Of a DNA stretch of 60,000 nucleotides, positions 44,357 to 55,785 are shown piece by piece. Every line of letters starts with the position of its first letter. Positions within the stretch are counted from its first letter, which is position 1. Source of the stretch: Lineus longissimus (taxonomy: Eukaryota > Nemertea > Pilidiophora > Heteronemertea > Lineidae); contig NC_088311.1 in the NCBI RefSeq assembly GCF_910592395.1, positions 11,040,501 through 11,100,500 on the forward strand. Direction: 5' to 3'. The notes under the pieces were generated by a model, which had not been told where the DNA came from, searched no databases, and saw nothing but the letters and a program-made list of their open reading frames with translations. The translations under genes and the position numbers were made by a program.

Positions 44357-44449
44357 CTAGATTCGGTATTATTCTATACCAAAAGTTCTCTCAAAAACAA
44401 AAAATATAACCAATTAGTACCAGTAATGACCAAAAACACCGGCGTGGCT

Positions 44450-44677
44450 TTAAGGGTTGACCATAGGTACCGCCATTTTGGCTAGACCTCCGAATCCTAA
44501 AGCAATAAGAACTATTTCCAAATGAATTGAATGCTCATTTCAAGGGCTGGAGTCTGTTCTCTGGAAAACAAAGAACAAAGACTCCGGCCCTTGCATTCAC
44601 TACGTTTTGATGGAGTTCTAATTGCTTTATGATTTCAATTTCTAGCCAAAATGGTGGTACTTATGGTCAACTCTTAA
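44450..44677. mobile_element. Imperfect palindromic MITE
   Basis: The whole 228 bp folds back: ttaagggttgaccataggta at the left and the inverse at the right end, then ccattttggctaga, taaagcaat(t/a)agaact and a central hairpin caagggctggagtct...agactccggcccttg. Its right end overlaps the target site of the next element. Confidence 0.7.
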
Positions 44678-45128
44678 GCCCGCAGCACACTAGCCGCCAA
44701 CTTCGGCTTTCACTGGCGTTTTTTGGCGCATGAGTCCTGAACGCCTGAAAAATCCCTAGTCTGCTACGAACGGCGTCGGCGAACGCGACTTGTTGCCACT
44801 TGCCGCAACTAAACGCAAAATATCTAACATGTTTGATTTTTGACGCATGTCGCCGCGTTTGAACGCAAGAAGAAGCCAGGTGTGCCACGGATTGCCGCCT
44901 GACTTGGCGTCGGCGGCGAGGCTATGGCCAATCAGCTTGCATCTTGATGTCACATGATTTCGCGCTGCATGGCCCAGGATGGGTTAAAGTGGCGGAAAAG
45001 ACGCTACTGGACGCCAATTCTGGGCAGGTGTGCTCTGACCGGGATCCACTGGCCGCCAACTTTGGTGTCGAGAGGCGTCAGCCGAACGCTTCTTGTCGCC
45101 AAAGTTGGCGGCTAGTGTGCTGCGGGCT
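44677..45128. mobile_element. Harbinger-like MITE with tta target
   Basis: A 452-bp element flanked by tta (44674-44676 and 45129-45131). The termini are agcccgcagcacactagccg and its inverse, with about 30-bp inverted repeats, followed by ccaactt(t/c)ggc. The end agcccgca(c/g)cac is shared with the larger element at 4208-4988. There is no coding content. Confidence 0.82.
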
Positions 45129-45131
45129 TTA

Positions 45132-45955
45132 ACGGATTTAAAATCCCTCGCTCTTCATAAATTCGAGGGTCTGTCGGATGAACCTAAAAGCCAGTCTAGA
45201 AAGTAGACTAATCTATACACCTTTCCAGAAATGTGGCGCTGAGTGTCCGAAATAGTGATGTCATAGGGGGAACGAGGCCTTATGGTGGAGGGACAAAGGA
45301 GATAGTCATGGTTGACCAACACACTTGAATGCCTTTAATGACGGACAAGGGGGAAAAAGTTAGTTCCAATGCAAGCCACCAATTTCGGGAAGCATGTATA
45401 AACATGTACCTTTGCCAGGGCAAGTAAAATATGACACACAGGGGGAGAGAGCCCTCAGCCCAAAAACCAGTAGCGTTACGACTTGGACGTCGATAATGAT
45501 GAATGGATTCATGAAGATAAAACATTCGATAGGAAGTTTTATGTAATAATGTCAAGGGATTAGTCCGGGGGCTTGGTATGCAATCGAGTCGGCCTAGTAA
45601 GCCCATATCGCCTGTCCTTCATTGAAACAATCGAGTTTTTAAAGGCTTACTATAAGCTATGTGTTAATCTATGATATATATGATATATTGACATGGAGAT
45701 TAGCCCAGGTATTACGTAAGTGTCTTTTCCAGGGTCGTTCATAGTCAGGCCTCTGGAGTATAGATTTTATGACAACCGGTCTGACATATTTTCCATGTTT
45801 CCGTATAATAGACAGCTAAAGAGACCATGAGTTTTCAATGAGGCCAAACACGGAAGAACTTTTACACTAGCCTGTTATCAGCATTCCCAAACGTTGATGG
45901 GGAAACACTCAAACATGGAAACACCCACATTTTTTGTTGCTGCGGTGAATTCATG
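45132..45955. other. No gene recognised
   Basis: About 0.8 kb without identifiable features. Confidence 0.35.
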
Positions 45956-45957
45956 TA

Positions 45958-46789
45958 CAGTCCTACCAGAAAGTAAATGTCCACCGTTTTTTAAAAATAA
46001 CACAGAGATGAAATTAGATATTTGAATGCGGTTTTCAGCAGAGTATGGTTTATTTAGTTGGTCATATATCTGTTGTATTTGGATGCACCTAATTCCATCC
46101 CTTCATTATGTAACAAACATTTTTAAAAAGGTCCAAAAATCTCTTTATTTTATTTCATGTGCCTTTTCAAAAAATTCAAATGAGCCGATGAACTTTGCTT
46201 TGTGATTATAATTTTTTGGCACTTGCAAATCCATAGTGTGTGTTCGATAGTCATGACAAATGCACATTTTTGCTTTTGATTTTTATGTAATTTTTTTAAA
46301 TCTCTTCCATAATCTTTGATAAAGACCCCCAATCCTTCATGTATGAGCTGAGTTGGCAATAAAGACCCTGACTGACTGCATTGCTGACTATGAGGGGTGT
46401 TCTCAAAGGTCACCAGCTGTCTGAAAAAAACAATCGGCTTTAGCGAGCTAAAACTAATCTTCAAAAGGAAGGAATTTAGCAGGAATTTTCTAGTAAAGAG
46501 AGCAAAAAACCCTTCGTTGCATCATAGTTCAACCATACATTGTGAAAAAGAACGAAAATAAAATTAAATAAAAAAGTTACTTTTTGGACATTTTTTAAAC
46601 TGCCTGTTACAAAATGAAGAGACAGGATAAGCTGGGTCCGAATACAACATATACATGACCAACTAGATATACCATTCTCTGCTGAAAACCGCATTCAATT
46701 ATCATATTCTATCTCGGTGATATTAAAAAACCTGTGGACATTCACTATCTGATGAATGTGAATACAGTGAATGCAGTCTGGTAGGACTG
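45958..46789. mobile_element. Tc1/mariner-like element with long inverted repeats
   Basis: An 832-bp element, TA at 45956-45957 and 46790-46791, termini cagtcctaccaga. Strong subterminal inverted matches (tgaatgcggttttcagcaga, agttggtcat, tgttgtatt) extend the repeats to about 130 bp. The interior has minus-strand frames (46150-46464, 46476-46694) without a recognisable transposase, so it is non-autonomous or too decayed to identify. Confidence 0.75.
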
Positions 46790-46791
46790 TA

Positions 46792-47603
46792 CATCAAGTC
46801 GGACTGAGAGTAATGGCGCTACTAACGGGTCCAACTGAGCATTCGAGCGCGAATCCCTCAGTCTCTACTCGGACTCGTACACAGAGCCTGAGTTGGGCGG
46901 CTGCTATCCTGTCTATTGTCAACAAGATATTGCCATCTTATTCACTAGGTGCCGTTACATGAAAATGTACATTCGTCATGTACGTTGCAAGATTCTTGTA
47001 AGAGTTTAAGTTAAGACCTTGATTAAGAATCTCATCAATATTTTCGACCAGGGAAATGTCTTAGAAATGTTTCCATATCAACACTAATAATAAACAAGTA
47101 CAAAAAACACATTTTGAACAGTGTAGTCAAACTAAGACGGAGTGAAGCGTTGCCCACATGTAGGTGAAAATACATGTAACTCATTCCGTGCAGATGTAAA
47201 TGGCGTTTTTATCCTTCCATCGCTGCCATCGGCTGAATAATTGCCTTATTCAATATTCTAAAGGCCCGTATCTCAAGACGATTGCCATTATGTACAGTAA
47301 AGTCAATTTGTGAAAAAAAGTCGCCTTACGTCAAATATGGAATATGATTGGCAAGAATTGATAGAGACTAAGATCCTTTGTTAATTCTTGCTGGCATACG
47401 AAATGTGTTGATAATATTCCTTTGACATTTTATCAACGTGTACATGTACCTGTATCTTATCCAAGCGTTATCGCATTCGTCAGGTAGCCGCGGAAGCACT
47501 TATCTGCTGAGATCATGAAACGCAATGATAGATCTAAGAACAATTATTCCATAACATGCACAAGGCGTAGGCCTTCCTCGATAAAGAATAATCATTGCAA
47601 ATC
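46792..47603. other. No gene recognised
   Basis: About 0.8 kb of AT-rich spacer. Confidence 0.35.
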
Positions 47604-48116
47604 TCACCATTGAGAATCAAATCCCCACATTGCCGAGCATCTTATCAGGCACTCCAGTTTGCCAAGCTTACCGGTCCTTGGAAAGGAAATTTTATTTAAT
47701 AAAGTTAGAAAAACTGTGTTGTTGGGTCTTTCAACGAAGTATTGTTGTGTTTATCTGGTAATTAGGTTCTTCAAGCATGATTTACATCAAATATAGAGAA
47801 AAATGCACTGCTGGTTTGTCCTATGGAAAGCGAACACATTGTGAAATATGCATGGATTGATTTTGTGCGTGCACCACAGAGTAACCCGCTGGTTAATTAA
47901 TCTCGAAATTTAGTTCATATGATGACATATTGTCCATGTTACCAGATGGCCACAGTTTATCTATTTAATTAACTACCGAGCGCACATTTTGGATGTTTTT
48001 CTTGTGAGGCAGCCATTTTCCCAGGCCTCAAGAAGCACTATCCAGGGCAGTCTGCTCGGTAAGTTGGAAGCCCTGATAAGATGCTCGGCAGTTGGAGAAC
48101 TCACTCTCCATGGTGA
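47604..48116. mobile_element. MITE, longer relative of 5788-5970
   Basis: A 513-bp element flanked by atc (47601-47603 and 48117-48119), ends tcaccattgagaatc and the inverse ctctccatggtga. It shares with the 5788-5970 copy the arms gccgagcatcttatcaggc and the core ggatgtttttcttgtgaggc...ctcaagaagcactatccagg, but keeps about 330 bp lost there. Confidence 0.75.
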
Positions 48117-48119
48117 ATC

Positions 48120-51100
48120 TGCGCCAGTTGTTTTCCGGTTGAATAATTGTTTTAGATCAGCGAACGGTGGTTCTTTGGAGGATTCAATACGTTAATTTGT
48201 AAATCAAATTCAAAATTCACATGTGTCACTCCATTTAAGCTATTCTTCTCGATTCGCGATTTTGCTGCCATTTCAACGCTTCTTTGATTTCATGGAAGAA
48301 GGATTTCATTATCAAAACGAGTGAGTAAATACATGCACATAAGAAAATTGACCGCACACGAGCGACTGTCGAGATATGGATGTAAAACGTATTACTCATC
48401 TATTGATGATAAATTCCTCACTAAGAAATTAGGTTATTAAATGCAGCGATTTACATAGATTCAGCCATAGATTAGCCCTGAATTTTGCCAACGTTACAGT
48501 GACGAATTTTCGTCACAGTTGGATTTGGCTTATTTCAACTTTTAGTTTTTGTTTCAGACCTTAACAGTCATTTCCTGTAAACGCTAGATTAATGACTAAG
48601 AAACTGTTTATGGCCTAATCCAATTTATCCATACTTGATATCAGCGACCAATACATGCACATGTACTGAATATGCAACCGATCGGACAATAGGTTTTAAC
48701 ATAATACTGTTACATAGTACAGTACAGTCAAAATTGCACAAGAGATCAAAGTTTTACCGCAAAATACAATTATGATTTAGATTATCTTTGACTGATAGGT
48801 ACACCCCCAGCGGTAAAAAGAATAAAACACTTTCTTGAACTTTCTGGGTCAAGATTTGAATGACAAAAGATTTGTCAACAAAGTCTTTCATGTTTAAAGC
48901 AGCAGTTATAAGACATTTCGGCAGCAAACGCGGAATTCTGTCTGCTGCTAGTTGGAAGATTTTCTCTTTGCTGCTCGAGGCGCCTTAAAAACTGTTGCTC
49001 TCAACCCAAAAAATCGGCCACTGAAAACATTTACATGCATTTTCAACTTCACACCGAGGAATCTGTCTCCCTCATACTAAGTGTCTGTTTGAAAGACTGT
49101 TAGAACATTACTTTTCTAGGTGTAATTGGCACACCATTGCTGGCGCACCATGATAGTCCTTACGGTATGTCTTCCCTATTGGGCCGCAGTAGTGCAGTTA
49201 CATGTTTGTATAAAGTCAGGCAAAATCGCTGAAACTCGGCATATATTGTCAGTCTTTCATGGTATTTGTGTATAACGACAGACTTAAATTATCGAGTCTC
49301 AGTCATAGAATTCGAGCTTGTTTTACAGAGTTAGGCATCAGGACTTGACTACATGTAATACAGGCCGTTGATCTGATGAAGTCAGGAAACTTTCTTAACA
49401 TCCTGCGCGCTCACCCTAGTAGCTTTTCAACATGGTTTTTCATTGAGGAAAAATGCGATAAACCAGTGTCCTTTTGATATTTCTCTCGCTTCATCGATGT
49501 TGTACAGCTGTTCTTGTACCAAACTCGTATTCAGGTTGGTTTTTCGCACGAATTATATTTAAATTTTGAGTTCAATTTTCCATTTTTTGAAAGAACCGAG
49601 TATGCCTTTGAATCCTTCGTAATGTGTGCTTTATTTCTATATAGAGTCCAACACGGCGTACAATCTGAAGGACCATCCACGCAACCACGGGCACCTAACG
49701 TGCCTATCGACCTCGGGTGGTACAAAATGTGATATGGCACTCTCCTTAATTAACAGAGGTTACGATTTGTCGATGGGGATCGTGAGAGGTCAGAAACGGC
49801 TGCGCAGTTTGTAAGACAACATCGGCCCATCCTGTGTTTTGGAAATATTCCACGACCGAGGTTCAAGGTATCATCCCATTTAATCTGTCTATATACGGAA
49901 CGCTTATCAAACACAAACGACAAGATAACAATTTGATAATTTATTTGAGTTTTATTGTTGAAACTTTCTACTGTTTCAGTACAAGGACATATCGATCACA
50001 TAAACAGGAAAATGACAACAACACAATTTGAACGTTTATCACACTTGGTTTTACAATGGTGTCTAAAGAATGTTCCAGATGATTCTGTATACTGTTACAC
50101 GCTCTGATACAAAGTTGAGACACCACGTACTAATGGCATGGAAAGACTTAGGAGTAGCACACTGTGTTCCATGTAATAAATAGCAACCCACATGAGACCC
50201 CAACAAAAATGCACTAACATTTTACACTAGATTATTTTTATAATTCCTCGACAAAATGAAAGTTTGTTGAAATGACATAGACCAATACCACTGATAATTG
50301 GCTAAGTGTAAGTAGGCAATAGTAAAAATAATTAGATGACGGCATATGACATTAGTGAACAAAGTCTTAAAACTAAGTTACTGCGTCAAATTCTTACACA
50401 TCTACTGACTCATTATCCCTGCATTTGAAAATAGCATGCAACAATATCACATAAAAAGTGTAACATGTATAAGGTGACAGTTACCTCTGCTTGACTAAGA
50501 CAACACCATTGTCTCTCAAATGCTCCAGGGGCTTCCCTAAAGCAGTCGGCATTTGATGTCTGCATTCTTTGCTTTGGGAAACTAATTACACGTACATGTA
50601 CTTAAATTCTTTGACCTGGAACATAACCCCGACAGGTTTGACATGATTGCCATGGCATGATACTGTTTAGGTTTTTGAATAGGTGACAGTTAAAATTCAG
50701 CCTTTGGATCACTGACAATATTTGACGGGTCACCGATACTCGGGACACTAAAATCATTCCATTTAGTTTATCAGTCTAAGATTAAAAAAAAATTCATGCA
50801 AGTGTTATTATCAAAATCACCTACAATATGCATATTTGATCATTGTGGCTCATTTGAAGTGGGGGTGGCATTTTCCTTCGCAGTTTAAAAGTAAAAAATT
50901 AAACCACAGCATGCCTTACTCTAAAGATGCCGTGAAGTGCACTTTTTGTCTTGTACATGTCAATCCAAATTTTCCAGGCAAACAAATTTTGGCAAAACAA
51001 TTGAAATATGTTGCAGTAATTTTGCAGAATCAAGAATTACTCATTTTGAAAGGAGCACAGTGTGAATATTACCCTAGAAAATTCAAGATACATGCACTTA

Positions 51101-51315
51101 ATTTCCCATGCACTTAAAGGTACATTGTCAGGTGTCATGGAGCAGAGGGACAACTTTTCTAGGTGTTAAATATTCAACAAACCCTGATAGATGTTAAATC
51201 TAATGCTACATTTTACAATGGCTACCAACTACTACATTGTAAACTAATCCGTTCGGTAAGTTGATACGCTTATTGCCCGAATACATTTATAGCCTCTATT
51301 AAATTATGGAAGTGA
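48120..51315. other. Spacer, no gene supported
   Basis: About 3.2 kb. The only exon-like piece (about 49646-49810) is discussed under rejected items. Confidence 0.35.
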
Positions 51316-51825
51316 CTATTTGGCAAGCCCGGCTCACCAAACAGCGCCTTTTTTCTGCCCTAGATGGAGAGCCGAACTCATTCATATTCAACCATCCAGG
51401 AGCTCATTATCATTCGTGGCAACACGGTCAGCAACACTGGAGTTACAGTGAAACGCCTTTAGAAATGCACACTAATGCATTTAACATGCTTATCAGTTAA
51501 ATCACGTTTATGATTTTTTTGTAGATCCATACAGTCATGTACATGTACATGCTTCTTCATGGATTATTGACCAAAACCCGAGTTTAGTAACAGAAATTGA
51601 ATCGAGAGCGGGAAGTCGGCCATTGTTAAATATGCGCATATAAATTCGAATATGACGTCACTGCTCTCTGATTGGCCAACATGTTGTAACCTCTCCGGCT
51701 CGCCAAAGAGGGTAGTATTTTTGCCCTGTTTGGCAAGCCCAGGTGGCTTTTTAGTGCTGTTTGGCAAGCGGCTCTCCAAACAGGACAAAAAAAGATGCCT
51801 GTTCGGCGAGCGGCTTGCCAAATAG
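51316..51825. mobile_element. MITE with ctatttggcaagcc termini
   Basis: A 510-bp element with about 60-bp inverted repeats: ctatttggcaagcccggctc...aaacagcgcctttttt...tggagagccg at the left, matched in inverse at the right. Additional ggcaagc/ggcgagc words near 51690-51780 are subterminal repeats. No target duplication was identified. Confidence 0.65.
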
Positions 51826-54467
51826 ACCCGGCCTTAACTTATACGTCTGCCACCGTAGGGCCTTTAACTGTACCTGGGTAATAAATGTACCAGTGACTTT
51901 ACCTAAACGTAGATACCTAATGCCCTCGTTCTTCTTATGGTTTTATGAAACTTAAATAGAATGACGATGATAGCGGTTGAATGGGATGCATCAATCAATC
52001 GCGTTTTCAGAATCCACCCCTCCCCTCCCCAAAACAAGAAACTGAACTTAGAGGCAAAGATAACCGACGGAATAGTCCACAAGATTTACTCAGGCCACAT
52101 TCTTACCACCAAAGTAGTATTTCTTGGTGTAAAATTGTTTCAAGTAATCACAAACAACTCCTTCGTACATGAGACATTCATAAGCAGCAACACTATTTAG
52201 AAGCATTGCATTACTTATGACCCCCCACAGAAATGCAAATGACATTGTCGATGATCAGAAGTGAACATATTGTCAACTCTAGAGTAGACCCTACGCTTAA
52301 TTGTGATAAAATGAAAAGTAAAAGTTCAGTGGTTAACCTTTAGTTTTGGACCGATCTGCATGCATGTCTTCATGTCGTAAGGAACCAAAGAAATACAGCC
52401 GTGATGCACTAACTTGGTTTACGGTTACATTAGATGATTCATATCAGATGGCGATACATCCGCATAATCTAGGATATTCGCCTTTGGAAACAATACATCA
52501 ATACATCAATAGTGTATAGTAACAGTGGTATCTAATAAACACAAGTCTAATTATCATTTAGATCGTAGAAAATGCTTATCTTCTATTTTCCTTATGATAT
52601 TACAATAAAATTGTACTGATAAATATTTAAATATTCAATAAAGTCTCGCAACACTTTGTTGAAATATTCATTAATATTAGAGAGTACGAAACTGTTACAA
52701 AGACTATCTCACAACTAATATCTCACTAGTGACTGAAATTTGCAAGAAGTCTGCAAATCTACGTGTGGTACAAGATTCAAAGCCAAAAATATTTCAGAAA
52801 GAGATGCGGGTTTTTTTTCAAAAGAGGGAAAAAGAAAAGAATCTTTTGTGAAATTAAGGTCTTGGGTTAGCACCCTCTTCATGTTTGACTACACAAGCGA
52901 TAGCATTTCCCATATTCAAGCTATCCAACACTCATAGAATGATATACTCAACAAATAATGAGTTTTGAAGAAAAAAAAAACCCTCTAAGAACGTTTCGTT
53001 GGCACGGTAAAAACGGAACCCCTCAATACGTTTAGAGTTTTAAGAAAATACTCAACGAGTTGCATCTTTGCAAGGTTCAAAAGCTAAAAGCTTGATTTTC
53101 AGGAGTGCACCGTGTCTGTAAATAGCCCAATCAAAAAAATACCACATTGCTTGTTATATTTAAGAGTTTAACACATTTTTTCAAAATTAATTTTATCTTT
53201 AACACCCAGCTATGATTACGACGATTAAGGCAATATGAGTAGGCCCCATTTATAATTGCCTGGCAAAAATCATACACTTAATAAAGTATTGAGGAGAATA
53301 TGTTGTCTTATGAATGATAGAAATATCTTATATCTAAGTATGTACTAAATATCAGCGACCAATATTGCATGTATCAAGTTCTGAGCCATTGGACATGACA
53401 ACGTTTTCTATGGCTACCCGATATATACAGAGACATGATTTTATGGTATGAACCAATATAAAATGCTTCTCGCAAGTTTTAAGTGAAAAATACCCTTAGA
53501 CATCCATATTCTACAATACCTTACTAATCGAGTAATCATGTTGTCAAAAATTATGATCAGGTATTCACATTCGATATCCAAAATAAACTAAACAAGCAAT
53601 GAACCAAGTTTGTAACAGGAATTATATCCAAACATTGCTCTTAGGTTTTACTCCAACCTAATCGTTTGGTAGAATAAATAGCAGGCGATGTACTAATTCA
53701 TCAACTATGTTGCACTATAAATTAATAAATTATCTTTTTTGAAAAAAGTTGGACGTAAAAATAAATACATACAATAAATATATTATGCACAAAAAATATG
53801 AAAAACCGACTTTTTCTTCATGGAGCGTTTGACCTCCCGTGTTTGTCACGTGCAAGAACCCATAATGGTCACGTGATCATTATGACCTATGAACCCTTTC
53901 TTCATCAACGAACCATAATACATCATAGCATATCCAACATTCTTTACTTTCTGGCAGTGCAAGGTCAAGCAAATGGCAGTGTTTGAAAACGAGGCTGTCA
54001 CCTCTGCACACAATACGAAACCGAGGCATGCATGCCACGTTGTAGGTAGACTTCTGGAAAACTGGTAGATAAAGTGAACCAGAAAAGATTGTCTTTTCAT
54101 CATTGCGTCATTACTCCGTACCAAAGATTTACAGAGAAGTCTAGCCAAACGCAATGCAGCTCGGATTTCCTGAAATATCTTTATGTCAACGGATAGTTCA
54201 ACCAAAACTTAGAACTTAACAATAACGCATTCATCAAATAAGTTAATATTAAAGTCTCATTTTGTCCTCATTTATATCACAATATGAAAAGCATATGGTA
54301 GTTATTTCATCGGAGTTGTATTGTTATTGTGCGACAAGGCTTTCAGCCTAGTGTGACGTCACTGCACGTAAAGTGCCTCGACCAACAGCAGTGTTCCACG
54401 CGGCGGGCTTCAAACCGCCCGGAACTCGGGCATGAGATTTCAACAGCCAAGATATTCTTTCTTCCCT
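51826..54467. other. Region downstream of the activin-like gene
   Basis: About 2.6 kb, AT-rich. It presumably includes the 3' UTR of the activin-like gene near its right edge, but no poly(A) signal can be assigned with confidence. No other gene was recognised. Confidence 0.35.
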
Positions 54468-54679
54468 TTACGAACACTCGCAGCTTTCAACGATCATGTT
54501 GGGTATGTTCTTCTGTAATATGTAGTTGTCGCCGTGGTAGTAAAGAAGTGAAAGACTGGACATCTTTTTCGGGGAGCAGCATGGGGTAAGGTCCGCCTTT
54601 ACGGAGGGGTCTACAGTGCCTGATACACCAACTCCGTGCATCATGGTCGTGTGATGGAAATGCGTCAGGCCAGTTGGTT
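54468..54679 (-). CDS. Activin/inhibin-beta-like ligand, last exon
   Basis: The minus-strand acceptor ccttttgcag precedes 54679 and the stop TAA is at 54470-54468. Two bases complete the split codon to Glu, then PTGLTHFHHTTMMHGVG, a short loop and LTPCCSPKKMSSLSLLYYHG, then DNYILQKNIPNMIVESCECS. CC, the LLYY(H/D)....I..K.IPNM.VE.C.CS tail and the invariant C-x-C-S end are the second half of the TGF-beta cystine knot. With the exon at 55231-55785 the mature ligand is about 115 residues, the usual activin beta length, with nine cysteines in the activin/TGF-beta pattern. Confidence 0.9.
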
Positions 54680-55230
54680 CTGCAAAAGGTAAAATCATGT
54701 TTGTTAGAGAATAAAGGAGAACACTCGACAAGAAAGATTAATTACGGTATCGATTCACTTTGAAACTACTCATGAATCATTGACATCTATTATTTGATCC
54801 CAACGGAAAGTCTGGTCAGTGCAAACTATTGCATGGTACGTATCTGTCACAGTTAGATGGGAAATACACTCTTAGACTCGTTTTTTGAACTTTTGAAAAA
54901 CCTTTGTGGGTTTTCCTACCAACACAAATATGAATCACGGAGAGGTTTTTTAGGGAAATGAAACTCCCCTTGGTGGTTTTTCTGAATCTAAAAAACCATC
55001 CGGGGGGGGGGGGGGGTTGTCATTCAATTAAAAACCCTCCACTGGGTGCATATTTAAGTTGGCCAAAAACATTGAAAGGGTTGTGAAAAGCTCCAACACC
55101 TTTATTTCTATTTAGAGTGCTGACTTAAAGACAATAGAAAACGAATAGGTACCATCCTCTCAAGTATTATAGAATGAAAGCATGGGATCATGGTACACAG
55201 TTTGAGTATTCACTGATTCAGTAGACTCAC
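54680..55230 (-). other. Intron inside the activin-like mature domain
   Basis: A 551-bp phase-1 intron, GTGAGT...ttttgcag. It contains a CACYCTTAAA-type MITE (54867-55119) with a poly-G run. An alternative read-through would stop after YNT at about 55160. Confidence 0.85.
54867..55119. mobile_element. CACYCTTAAA-type MITE, copy 3
   Basis: Starts TA|cactcttagactcgtttttt and ends tctatttagagtg. Family words gggttttcctaccaacacaa, gagaggttttttaggg and ccactgggtgcatattt are present. It includes a run of about 15 G near 55001. It lies wholly inside the activin-like intron. Confidence 0.75.
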
Positions 55231-55785
55231 CAGCGCAAGATCCTTTACAGTAATTAGCATAGTAGCCAGTCGGCCGTATCACCCAATCTTTCCAACCTAG
55301 TTGCTCAAATGACACATAAAATTGTTCTCTGCAGCAAACAGTACTTGATGGAGTACAGTCCACACTGCGCTTCACTCGTCGTTTTGACTTGTTCTCAGTG
55401 TCTACAACAATAAAGGGTCGGTACTGCCCTTCTGTATCAACTGGGCTATATTCACTGTCCATTCGACACGTTTTGCACAAAACTTCAATGCCCCTATTCC
55501 TCGTCGGTCTCTGTATCCACCGATAGATGGTGCTTTTAAAGTCGAATTGCATCCATCCGCGTTTGAGATGCGTGTCGGTGGTGCCGATGGATCGTCCCGA
55601 TTTCTTTGTGCTGCTGTTAGGGTTGGTTACTTCCGATACTTCGATTGTCTGGTTGTGCATATCGCCGGGGTCCCTCAGCTTGTAAAGCCAGAGCTTCGCC
55701 GAACTGATGTGCTTCCCGGCTAACTTGTCCTTAAGGTCGAAATGGAAACATCCGATGGGTTTGTTCAGAGCGTTGTAGCAGTTGC
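55231..55785 (-). CDS. Activin/inhibin-beta-like ligand, main exon
   Basis: The minus-strand acceptor is ccttttatatagtttcag before 55785 and the donor GTGAGT follows 55231. Incoming and outgoing phases are both 1. The propeptide part runs from GNCYNALNKPIGCFHFDL through SSAKLWLYKL and GWMQFDFKSTIYRWI to IVVDTENKSK, then the furin-type site RRVKR. The mature domain starts SVDCTPSSTVCCREQFYVSF and continues EQLGWKDWVIRPTGYYANYC, KGSCA. The (C)CC...F.(D/E)(L/I)GW.DW(I/V)I.P.GY.ANYC.G.C pattern is diagnostic of inhibin beta/activin ligands (secreted, receptor serine kinase-Smad2/3 signalling). The upstream exon with the signal peptide was not found and is probably beyond 60000. The 5' splice position corresponds, as I recall, to the intron of vertebrate inhibin beta genes. 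Confidence 0.93.

Larger units (their letters stand above)
43288..44364. mobile_element. Tandem-repeat foldback element 2 (TU/FB-like)
   Basis: About 1077 bp flanked by ggtattatt at 43279-43287 and 44365-44373 (8-9-bp target duplication). The left arm (43299-43440) is an array of 14-15-bp units based on ggtacaggaaataaa; the right arm (about 44230-44356) is the same in inverse. Inside the arrays both ends share an inner non-tandem domain, aaaatggcataagtaggtaa...ggtacacaat on the left and its inverse at 44208-44245. The middle is unrelated to element 1. It contains a ggggcggatccagga...g(n) module at 43770-43806, a common dispersed motif, and no coding sequence that I recognise. Confidence 0.8.

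Noticed and set aside
49646-49810. Possible exon (tttctatatag acceptor, NTAYNLKDHPRNHG start, gtaaga donor)
   Set aside because: No domain recognised and no second exon. The sites are weak enough to be chance.
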